DNA of 64,000 nucleotides from Rhizobium sp. Q54 (GTDB lineage Bacteria; Bacteroidota; Bacteroidia; Flavobacteriales; Flavobacteriaceae). Below are positions 24,149 to 32,703 of this stretch, piece after piece; within the stretch, counting starts at the first letter, position 1, and every line of letters begins with the position of its first letter. The stretch is taken from the NCBI GenBank assembly GCA_943328505.2, contig CALQAH020000005.1, positions 1 to 64,000 on the forward strand. Reading direction: 5' to 3'. The position numbers and the translations under genes were made by a program. Under the pieces are notes generated by a model, which was not told the origin of the DNA, made no database searches, and saw nothing but the letters and a program-made list of their open reading frames with translations.

Positions 24149-25969
24149 ATGCCTACTACTAAAGCTTCCTATTTTAAAATAGCATTTAGAAACATTTTCC
24201 GACGAATTGAAAATTTAATTTTCCTTTTGAAGGACAAACTAAGTGAAAGAAACTTTATCTATTTTGCATGTGTAATGGTAGCTGTTTCCTGCGCCTTTGC
24301 CGTAATTATTTTAAAAAGTTTTGCACACAGTGTATATCTTTTTGCCAACTACATCAATCATTATTTGAAATTACCTTTCATCAATAGTATCTTGCCGATT
24401 ATTGGAATTCTACTAACGATTTTTGTGATTCGGAATTTTTTAGATGGCAAACTGGATAAAGGAAGTTCCAAAATTTTATATGCTGTAGCTAAAAAAGGAG
24501 GTATTGTTCCCAAAAAACAAATGTATGCGCAAATTGTTACTAGTTCGCTAACCGTTGGACTTGGCGGTTCTGCTGGATTGGAAAGTCCAATTGTGATCAC
24601 TGGTGCTGCTTTTGGTTCTAACTTTGCCCAAAAGTATCATTTATCACAAAAAGACAGGATTTTACTCTTAGCCTGTGGTGTGGCAGCTGGAATTGGTGCT
24701 GCTTTTAATGCTCCTATTGCTGGAGTTCTCTTTGCTATTGAAGTAGTATTAACCGATGTTTCCATCTCGGCATTTATTCCAATAATAATCTCCGCAGCCA
24801 CTGGCGCTTTAGTCTCAACAGTAGCTTTAAGTCGTGATGTATTATTAAATTTTCAGCAAATTCAAACTTTTGATTACAGGAATGTGCCTTTTTACATATT
24901 ATTGGGGATTTTGGCTGGTTTTGCTTCCATTTATCACGCCCGAAATTTTCAAAAAGTGGAGAGGTTTTTCGGAAAATTCAAAAATTCGGGATACCGAAAA
25001 GCACTATTTGGTGCTTTTATTTTAGCAATAATGATTTTCTTTTTTCCAACACTTTTTGGGGAAGGATATGAAAGTATTAAAACATTATCCTCTTCAGATC
25101 CAAATGTATTATTGGAGAATACTTTTCTTGAAAGTTTTAAGAATAACGAATGGGTCTTTCTGGCTTTTATAGGTTTGACCATGCTTTTAAAAGCTTTTGC
25201 TACGGGATTAACATTAGGCAGCGGAGGAAACGGAGGTAATTTTGCTCCTTCTCTATTTGTAGGTTCCTATTTAGGTTTTTTTGTTGCCAAAACTGTAAAT
25301 TTAATTGGTTTTACACACCAACTTCCAGTGGGAAATTTTGTAGTAGTTGGCATGGCAGGAATTTTGAGTGGTTTGTTTCATGCGCCATTAACTGCAATAT
25401 TTTTGATAGGTGAAATTACAGGCGGTTATGATTTGATGGTTCCTTTAATGATTGTATCCTCTATTAGTTTTGCTGTTTCAAAACAATTTGAAAAACATTC
25501 CATGGATGTGAAGGCTTTAGCAGATAAAGGGGATGTATTTACAAGCGATAAAGACAAAAATATTCTTCAAAGTATTGATTTGCTAAAATTAGTACAATAT
25601 GATAGTAAGACCATTACATTCGAAAAAACTTTGGAACAAGTCATTGAAATATATTCAACAACCAATCAAAAGATAATTCCTGTTTTGGACGAAAAAAATA
25701 GGGTTGTTGGCATCATAGATTATGAAAGTATAAAACCCCTTTTATTCAATCAATTCCGCGTGAAATTTACAAGTATTCCAGAAGTTATTTCGCCTTCAAA
25801 AGCAATTATAAATTATAATGATGGGCTGGAAAAAACAATGAGATTGTTTGAGAATTCAAAAATGGATACCCTTCCTGTAGTTAAAAACGGTAAATATCTA
25901 GGGTTGATTACCAAACTTGATATCCTTGAAAATTACCGCGATAAATTAAAAGAAATGATAATTGAGTGA
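24149..25969 (+). CDS. ClC family chloride channel/antiporter with CBS domains
   Basis: This 606-aa membrane protein is a ClC-family anion transporter. The ClC filter segments are present: GLGGSAGLESP (gating glutamate within GLESP) around residues 135-150 and GSGGNGGNFAPSLF around residues 357-370, which carries GxFxP. About ten or more helices are followed from residue ~470 by two CBS domains, which usually bind nucleotides and regulate transport. Whether it is a channel or a Cl-/H+ exchanger cannot be told from sequence alone. Confidence 0.93.
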   Translation: MPTTKASYFKIAFRNIFRRIENLIFLLKDKLSERNFIYFACVMVAVSCAFAVIILKSFAHSVYLFANYINHYLKLPFINSILPIIGILLTIFVIRNFLDGKLDKGSSKILYAVAKKGGIVPKKQMYAQIVTSSLTVGLGGSAGLESPIVITGAAFGSNFAQKYHLSQKDRILLLACGVAAGIGAAFNAPIAGVLFAIEVVLTDVSISAFIPIIISAATGALVSTVALSRDVLLNFQQIQTFDYRNVPFYILLGILAGFASIYHARNFQKVERFFGKFKNSGYRKALFGAFILAIMIFFFPTLFGEGYESIKTLSSSDPNVLLENTFLESFKNNEWVFLAFIGLTMLLKAFATGLTLGSGGNGGNFAPSLFVGSYLGFFVAKTVNLIGFTHQLPVGNFVVVGMAGILSGLFHAPLTAIFLIGEITGGYDLMVPLMIVSSISFAVSKQFEKHSMDVKALADKGDVFTSDKDKNILQSIDLLKLVQYDSKTITFEKTLEQVIEIYSTTNQKIIPVLDEKNRVVGIIDYESIKPLLFNQFRVKFTSIPEVISPSKAIINYNDGLEKTMRLFENSKMDTLPVVKNGKYLGLITKLDILENYRDKLKEMIIE

Positions 25970-26020
25970 TTAATTTTTAAAAATATCTTCTTAACTCACT
26001 ACTGCAAAATCACATTCAAA

Positions 26021-26032
26021 ATTGTACCTTTG
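26021..26032 (+). promoter_or_regulatory. Putative uvrA promoter
   Basis: ATTG is followed directly by TACCTTTG (26025-26032), a perfect TAnnTTTG, 15 bases before the uvrA ATG. Confidence 0.55.
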
Positions 26033-26047
26033 CGTTTTGCTTAAATT

Positions 26048-28879
26048 ATGCTAGAAACGGATAATACTATTGAAGTTATTGGTGCCAGAGTGCACAATCT
26101 TAAAAATATTGACATCTCTATTCCAAGAGATCAATTAGTAGTGATTACCGGACTTTCAGGTTCCGGAAAATCCTCTTTGGCATTCGATACAATTTATGCC
26201 GAAGGACAACGCCGTTATATCGAAACTTTTTCAGCTTATGCCCGTCAGTTTCTTGGTGGATTAGAACGTCCTGATGTAGATAAAATTGACGGACTTTCTC
26301 CTGTAATTGCTATCGAACAAAAAACCACCAGCAAAAGTCCACGTTCTACCGTTGGAACTATAACTGAAATATACGATTTCCTTCGATTGCTTTTTGCTAG
26401 AGCAGGAGAAGCGTACAGTTATGTTACCGGCGAAAAAATGGTCAGTTATGATGACGAACAAATCAAAAACTTAATTATTCAAAATTTTAAAGGCAAACGC
26501 ATCAATATTCTAGCTCCAATTATACGAGCTAGAAAAGGTCATTATGCTGAATTGTTCCAACAAATCGCCAAACAAGGATTTCTTAAAGTTCGTGTAAATG
26601 GTGAAGTTAAAGATTTGGTAACAGGCATGAAACTAGACCGTTATAAAACCCATGATATTGAAATTGTTGTCGATAGAATAGTGATTGAAGACAATCCGGA
26701 AAATGAAAAACGTTTATCCGAAAGTATCAATACCGCCATGCATCATGGTGAAAATGTATTAATGATTTTAGATCAAGATAGCAATGAAGTGCGCTATTTT
26801 AGTAGAAATTTAATGTGCCCCACTTCTGGAATATCCTATCAAAATCCAGAACCTAATTTGTTTTCGTTTAATTCCCCAAAAGGTGCTTGTGAACACTGCA
26901 ACGGATTAGGAACTGTCCATGAAATCAACCTAAAAAAAATCATACCTAACCCTAAATTGTCTATTAAAAATGGAGGTTTTGCACCCTTAGGAGAGTACAA
27001 AAGTTCGTGGATTTTTAAACAATTGGAAACTATAGGTGAAAAATTTGGGTTTACACTTTCCGATGCTGTTGAAACCATTTCTGAAGAAGCCATGCAAATG
27101 ATTTTGGAAGGTGGGAAAGAAAAATTTTCAGTGGCTTCCAAAACATTAGGAATCACAAAAGAATACAAAATAGAGTTTGAAGGCATATCCAATTTTATAA
27201 AAAATCAATATGATGAAAGTAACTCAACTTCATTAAAACGTTGGGCAAAAGAGTTTATGGACGAAATCCCATGTCCCGTTTGTGAAGGTTCCCGATTGAA
27301 AAAGGAATCCATGTATTTTAAAATCAACAATAAAAATATTGGTGATTTATCTCAAATGGATATTTCAGATTTAAGTGTTTGGTTTGAAGAATTAGAGCAA
27401 CATTTATCGGATAAACAAAAAATAATTGCCACAGAAGTTGTCAAAGAAATAAAAGACAGATTGCGCTTTTTAGTTAATGTAGGTTTGAATTATTTATCGA
27501 TAAGTCGTAGTTCCAAATCACTTTCAGGCGGAGAAGCACAACGTATTCGTTTAGCAACACAAATCGGTTCGCAATTGGTTGGCGTATTGTATATTTTGGA
27601 TGAACCAAGTATTGGATTACATCAAAGAGACAACGAAAAACTAATACATTCCCTTGAACAATTACGTGATATTGGAAACTCAATAATTGTAGTTGAACAT
27701 GATAAAGACATGATTGAACGCGCCGATTATGTAATTGATATTGGCCCAAAAGCAGGAAAATTTGGTGGAGAAATTATTAGCAAAGGAACTCCAAAAGAAT
27801 TATTGAAAGCTCATACATTAACCGCTTCTTATTTGAATGGTGAATTAAAAATTGATGTCCCAAAAAAGCGTCGAGAAGGCAATGGCAAGTTTTTAAAACT
27901 AAGTGGAGCAACCGGAAATAACCTAAAAAATGTTTCCATTGAATTACCTTTAGGAAAATTAATTTGTGTGACTGGAGTTTCTGGAAGTGGAAAATCAACA
28001 TTAATCAACGAAACACTATATCCAATTTTAAATGCCTATTATTTTAATGGCGTTAAAAAACCTCAACCCTACAAAAAGATTGAAGGTTTGGAACATTTGG
28101 ATAAAGTAATTGATATTGACCAAAGCCCAATTGGACGTACACCAAGAAGCAATCCTGCTACGTATACCGATGTATTCTCGGAAGTTAGAAGCTTGTTTAC
28201 CCTAACACCAGAAGCCATGATTCGTGGGTACAAAGCGGGAAGATTTAGTTTCAATGTAAAAGGTGGAAGATGTGAAACTTGCGAAGGCTCTGGAGTTCGA
28301 ACTATTGAAATGAGTTTTTTGCCTGATGTGTATGTGGAATGTGAAACCTGTCTTGGCAAACGCTTTAACAGAGAAACATTGGAAATTCGATACAAAGGAA
28401 AATCCATTTCCGATGTGTTGAACATGACTGTTGATGAAGCCGTTAATTTTTTTGAAAATATTCCAAAAATATATAGAAAAGTAAAGACCATACAGGATGT
28501 CGGTTTGGGTTACATCACTTTAGGACAACAAAGTACTACACTTTCTGGTGGCGAAGCGCAACGCATTAAACTGTCCACAGAATTATCAAAAAAAGATACA
28601 GGAAATACGATTTACATTATGGATGAACCCACAACTGGCTTGCATTTTGAAGACATTCGGGTTTTGATGGATGTGATTAATAAATTGGTGGACAAAGGCA
28701 ATACCATTTTAATTATTGAACACAATATGGATGTGATTAAACTCGCTGACTATATTATTGATATTGGTCCCGAAGGTGGAAAAGCGGGTGGAGATGTTGT
28801 AGCCAAAGGCACTCCCGAAGAAATAATTAAAAACAAAAAGAGCTACACTGCACAGTTTTTGAAAAAAGAATTACTTTAG
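26048..28879 (+). CDS. uvrA: Excinuclease ABC subunit A
   Basis: UvrA recognises DNA damage in nucleotide excision repair. The 943-aa protein has two ABC ATPase halves with Walker A GLSGSGKS (residues 35-42) and GVSGSGKS (about 645), two LSGGEAQR signatures, and the intact second zinc module (CETC...CETC). The first zinc module has CPTSG in place of CPxCG, so it keeps three of four cysteines; I recall this variant as common in Bacteroidota. No uvrB or uvrC gene lies in the window. Confidence 0.98.
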   Translation: MLETDNTIEVIGARVHNLKNIDISIPRDQLVVITGLSGSGKSSLAFDTIYAEGQRRYIETFSAYARQFLGGLERPDVDKIDGLSPVIAIEQKTTSKSPRSTVGTITEIYDFLRLLFARAGEAYSYVTGEKMVSYDDEQIKNLIIQNFKGKRINILAPIIRARKGHYAELFQQIAKQGFLKVRVNGEVKDLVTGMKLDRYKTHDIEIVVDRIVIEDNPENEKRLSESINTAMHHGENVLMILDQDSNEVRYFSRNLMCPTSGISYQNPEPNLFSFNSPKGACEHCNGLGTVHEINLKKIIPNPKLSIKNGGFAPLGEYKSSWIFKQLETIGEKFGFTLSDAVETISEEAMQMILEGGKEKFSVASKTLGITKEYKIEFEGISNFIKNQYDESNSTSLKRWAKEFMDEIPCPVCEGSRLKKESMYFKINNKNIGDLSQMDISDLSVWFEELEQHLSDKQKIIATEVVKEIKDRLRFLVNVGLNYLSISRSSKSLSGGEAQRIRLATQIGSQLVGVLYILDEPSIGLHQRDNEKLIHSLEQLRDIGNSIIVVEHDKDMIERADYVIDIGPKAGKFGGEIISKGTPKELLKAHTLTASYLNGELKIDVPKKRREGNGKFLKLSGATGNNLKNVSIELPLGKLICVTGVSGSGKSTLINETLYPILNAYYFNGVKKPQPYKKIEGLEHLDKVIDIDQSPIGRTPRSNPATYTDVFSEVRSLFTLTPEAMIRGYKAGRFSFNVKGGRCETCEGSGVRTIEMSFLPDVYVECETCLGKRFNRETLEIRYKGKSISDVLNMTVDEAVNFFENIPKIYRKVKTIQDVGLGYITLGQQSTTLSGGEAQRIKLSTELSKKDTGNTIYIMDEPTTGLHFEDIRVLMDVINKLVDKGNTILIIEHNMDVIKLADYIIDIGPEGGKAGGDVVAKGTPEEIIKNKKSYTAQFLKKELL

Positions 28880-28918
28880 CACGATTGACTTAAAATAAAA
28901 AAGCATAATTATAAAAAA

Positions 28919-29644
28919 ATGAGAGCAGCAGATTTCGAAAATGAAGATGATAAAATCCAAGATAAATTAAAACAAAAAACTTGGAATGAAATAAGAACTA
29001 ACGACTCTTGGGCGATTTTTAAAATCATGTCTGAGTTTGTAAACGGTTACGAAAGTATGGCTAGAATTGGACCTTGTGTATCCATTTTTGGTTCAGCAAG
29101 AACAAAACCTGAAGACAAATATTATTTATTAGCCGAAAAAATTGCTTATAAAATTAGTAAAGCGGGCTATGGTGTTATCACTGGTGGCGGACCAGGAATT
29201 ATGGAAGCAGGAAATAAAGGCGCTCATAATGGCGGAGGAACATCGGTTGGTTTAAATATAGAATTACCTTTTGAACAACATTACAATCCCTACATCGATA
29301 AAGATAAAAACCTGAACTTTGACTATTTCTTTGTTAGAAAAGTAATGTTTGTAAAATATTCACAAGGTTTTGTCGTTATGCCCGGAGGATTTGGAACTTT
29401 AGACGAATTGTTTGAGGCCATCACCTTAATACAAACTAAGAAAATTGGAAAATTTCCAATAATTCTTGTAGGCCGCGATTTTTGGTCGGGTCTTATTGAT
29501 TGGATAAATACCGTATTAATTGAAAAAGAAAAAACAGTAAGTAGTACGGATATGAACTTAATAAAAATTGTAGATACAGAAGACGAAGTTGTAGAAGCTT
29601 TAGATAGTTTTTACAAAAAATTCAATCTAAGTCCTAATTTTTAA
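28919..29644 (+). CDS. LOG family protein, TIGR00730
   Basis: This 241-aa Rossmann-fold protein has the LOG family motifs GGGPGIMEAGNKGA and PGGFGTLDELFE, which in cytokinin-activating phosphoribohydrolases hold the nucleotide and the catalytic Arg/Glu pair. It may cleave ribose-5-phosphate from AMP or a related nucleotide. It follows uvrA by 39 bases and may be cotranscribed. Members of this subgroup are often mislabelled lysine decarboxylase. Confidence 0.9.
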   Translation: MRAADFENEDDKIQDKLKQKTWNEIRTNDSWAIFKIMSEFVNGYESMARIGPCVSIFGSARTKPEDKYYLLAEKIAYKISKAGYGVITGGGPGIMEAGNKGAHNGGGTSVGLNIELPFEQHYNPYIDKDKNLNFDYFFVRKVMFVKYSQGFVVMPGGFGTLDELFEAITLIQTKKIGKFPIILVGRDFWSGLIDWINTVLIEKEKTVSSTDMNLIKIVDTEDEVVEALDSFYKKFNLSPNF

Positions 29645-29691
29645 AGTACCTATAGAATAACTTTACTGTAATAATTCCCAAATTATAAAAA

Positions 29692-32520
29692 TTGAAACCT
29701 TGTATTAAAGCTTTATTTTTACTAGCTGTTTTATTCTTACCCTTAAAACAAATGGCACAACATCATTCCAAAATGGTGGTGGAAGTCAGCACGGAAAAGA
29801 AAATTTTAACTGTAATTCAAGAACTAACTTTTTTCAATCAATCCAACGATACACTTTCAAATATTGTCTTAAATGATTGGACAAATGGCTACACCAATAA
29901 AGATACACCTTTAGCCAAACACTTTTCAGACGAATTTGAAAGAGGTTTCCACTTGGCAGGAGAAAATGATCGAGGAAGAACTGAAAACATTACTATAATT
30001 GATGAGACCAAATCATTTTTAACTTGGGAAAGAGATAAAAATAATCCTGATGTTGTTCAAGTTCGACTTCGAAATAAACTAGCACCGCAACAAAAAATAA
30101 CTCTTTCTCTAACCTATCATGTTAAAATTCCTAGTGATCGTTTTACAAAATTCGGCTATGGAAAAGACGGAAAAATGAACCTTAAAAACTGGTTTTTAAC
30201 ACCAAGTCGATACGAAAATAGTGCTTTTGTAAAAAATAGCAATGTCAATTTAGAAGACAATGCCAATGCGGTTTCAAATTTTGATTTGGAAATAAAAATC
30301 CCAAGCCAATTGGATTTAAGTACAGATTTGAATGAAATCAGCAAAATAAAAAACAGCGATTTTACTATTTATAAATTAAACGGTAAAAACAGAATTGATT
30401 TCGGATTATTTCTTGATCATCAAACAGAATTCTCAAGTTATAAAAATAGTGATATTGAAGTGGTATCCAATATGAAAGACGACCGATTGAATGATATTCA
30501 AAGAGCTATTGTTGTTGACAAAGTAGTAAATTATGTTAAAGATAATATCGGTAATTATCCTTTTGAAAAAATCACGGTTTCTCAAACAGATTATGAGCGA
30601 AATCCATTTTATGGTTTGAATCAATTACCCAATTTTGTTAGCCCTTTTCCAGATGAATTTATGTTTGAAATCAAGTTTCTAAAAACCTATTTGAATAATT
30701 ATCTGAAGAACACTTTACAACTTGACCCAAGAAATGAAAGTTGGATTTTTGACGGTATTCAAGTATATGCCATGATGAAATACATCGACGAATTTCATCC
30801 GGATATTAAAATGATGGGGAATGTAGCCAAATTAAAAATATTGAGAGGCTATAACTTAGTTAGTTTAGATTTCAATGGACAATATAGTTATTTTTATATG
30901 CTAATGGCTCGAAAAAATCTAGACCAACCTTTAGGCGATCCAAAGAATACATTAATAAAGTTTAATGAAAAAATTGCTTCAAAATATCGAGCTGGCTTGA
31001 GTTTAAAATATTTAGATAGCTATTTAGAAAAGGATATTGTTCAAAATAGCATCCAACAATTTTTTAAATTAAATACTTCAAAACAAACCTCTCGAAAAGA
31101 TTTTGAAAACATTTTGACAACTAATTCCAACAAAAAAATTGAATGGTTTTTTGATAAAATTATCTACTCTAGAGACATTATTGATTACAAGTTTTCTACT
31201 GTAAGCAGAACAAAAGATAGTATTTCCTTTAGCATCAAAAATAAAACAGCAACCAATGTTCCCATACCTATTTATGGTTTAAAAGATAAAAATATAGTTT
31301 TCAAATATTGGTATGAAAATTTAAAAAAAGACAGTGTATACACAATTCCAAGAAATAGTGCCGAGAAAATTGTTATCAATTATAAAAATGAAGTTCCTGA
31401 ATTTAATTTGAGAAATAACTGGAAATCACTAAGAGGAATTCATTTTAACAACCGACCTATAAAATTCATTTTCTTTAAAGATTTAGAAGATCCTTATTAT
31501 AATCAAATCGTATATATTCCAACATTAGAATATAACTTATACGATGGATTTTTGCCTGGTATGCGATTCCATAATAAAACCATTTTAAACAAACCGTTTA
31601 ATTTTGATGTCAATCCAACCTTGTCAACAAAAACGAATAATCTTTCTGGTAAAGCCAATTTTTATGTTAATCAATTCAATAGAGATAGTAACTTATACTA
31701 CATTCGTTATCAATTGAATGGCCACTATTTACATTATGCACCAGATGCCTATTATACAAAATTAACACCCTCAGTCATTCTATATTTTAGACCTGATGAT
31801 TACAGAGATAATAGAAAAGAGACTTTTGTTTTTAAAGAAGTATTTGTGAATAAAGAAAAAACAGTATTTACCACTAATGAAAATACCGAAAACTATGCCG
31901 TTTTTAACGCAAAGTACATTAATACAAAAACCGAAGTTACTAATCACTTTAACTTTTTACTTGACTTTCAAGCAGAAAAAACATTTGGAAAATTAGCTGC
32001 TGAAATCCAATACCGTAAACTATTTAATACCAACCGACAAATTAATATTCGGCTTTTTGCAGGAACCTTTTTATACAATAGTACAAAGTCAAGTTACTTT
32101 GATTTTGGTTTAGACCGACCTTCCGATTACCTTTTTGAAAGCGATTATTTAGGGCGTTCAGAAACAAAAGGGCTTTTCAGTCAACAATCCATTGTTTCTG
32201 ATGGCTTTTTTAAATCAAAATTAGAAACTCGTACTGCAAATAGATGGATGATCACCACAAATGCTAGTTTTAATATTTGGAATTGGGTAGAAATTTATGG
32301 TGATTTTGGATTTATTAAAAACAAAAACACTAAAGAATTATTTGTATATGATAATGGTGTTCGATTGAATTTAGTGACCGATTATTTTGAATTGTATTTT
32401 CCTATTTACTCAAATAATGGATGGGAAATTTCTCAACCAAATTATGGAGAGAAAATTAGATTTATTATCACTTTTAATCCCGAAACATTAATTAATCTTT
32501 TCACAAGAAAATGGTTTTAA
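29692..32520 (+). CDS. M1 aminopeptidase-like secreted protein lacking the zinc site
   Basis: This 942-aa protein starts with a signal peptide (MKPCIKALFLLAVLFLPLKQMAQ) that is only complete if the TTG at 29692 is the start codon. The N-terminal half resembles M1-family metallopeptidase domains (beta-sheet domain, then a helical peptidase core). Where the family has HExxH and a downstream Glu, this protein has FEIKFLKTY and WIFDG (about residues 323-363), so zinc cannot be held in the usual way. The C-terminal third, rich in alternating aromatic and polar residues and ending in KWF, looks like outer-membrane beta strands. It is probably an inactive relative; its function is unknown. Confidence 0.7.
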   Translation: MKPCIKALFLLAVLFLPLKQMAQHHSKMVVEVSTEKKILTVIQELTFFNQSNDTLSNIVLNDWTNGYTNKDTPLAKHFSDEFERGFHLAGENDRGRTENITIIDETKSFLTWERDKNNPDVVQVRLRNKLAPQQKITLSLTYHVKIPSDRFTKFGYGKDGKMNLKNWFLTPSRYENSAFVKNSNVNLEDNANAVSNFDLEIKIPSQLDLSTDLNEISKIKNSDFTIYKLNGKNRIDFGLFLDHQTEFSSYKNSDIEVVSNMKDDRLNDIQRAIVVDKVVNYVKDNIGNYPFEKITVSQTDYERNPFYGLNQLPNFVSPFPDEFMFEIKFLKTYLNNYLKNTLQLDPRNESWIFDGIQVYAMMKYIDEFHPDIKMMGNVAKLKILRGYNLVSLDFNGQYSYFYMLMARKNLDQPLGDPKNTLIKFNEKIASKYRAGLSLKYLDSYLEKDIVQNSIQQFFKLNTSKQTSRKDFENILTTNSNKKIEWFFDKIIYSRDIIDYKFSTVSRTKDSISFSIKNKTATNVPIPIYGLKDKNIVFKYWYENLKKDSVYTIPRNSAEKIVINYKNEVPEFNLRNNWKSLRGIHFNNRPIKFIFFKDLEDPYYNQIVYIPTLEYNLYDGFLPGMRFHNKTILNKPFNFDVNPTLSTKTNNLSGKANFYVNQFNRDSNLYYIRYQLNGHYLHYAPDAYYTKLTPSVILYFRPDDYRDNRKETFVFKEVFVNKEKTVFTTNENTENYAVFNAKYINTKTEVTNHFNFLLDFQAEKTFGKLAAEIQYRKLFNTNRQINIRLFAGTFLYNSTKSSYFDFGLDRPSDYLFESDYLGRSETKGLFSQQSIVSDGFFKSKLETRTANRWMITTNASFNIWNWVEIYGDFGFIKNKNTKELFVYDNGVRLNLVTDYFELYFPIYSNNGWEISQPNYGEKIRFIITFNPETLINLFTRKWF

Positions 32521-32703
32521 TAAGTAATTAAAAACTACTATTTAAATATTTCTTAACAATATACAACTATAGTTATTGATTCCTTATTCAACACTAATAT
32601 AAAGGCAGCAATTATAATAATTCTTAATTCTTATTTTTAACTAAGAACAGTAAAAATTACATCTTTTTAATTAAATTTGTTACCTCATACAAGCTTCCTA
32701 ATT

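Noticed and set aside
32521-32703. Possible small RNA or gene in the spacer before the E1 gene
   Set aside because: Only a weak six-base stem can be drawn (TTCTTA with TAAGAA), no conserved motif and no plausible reading frame.
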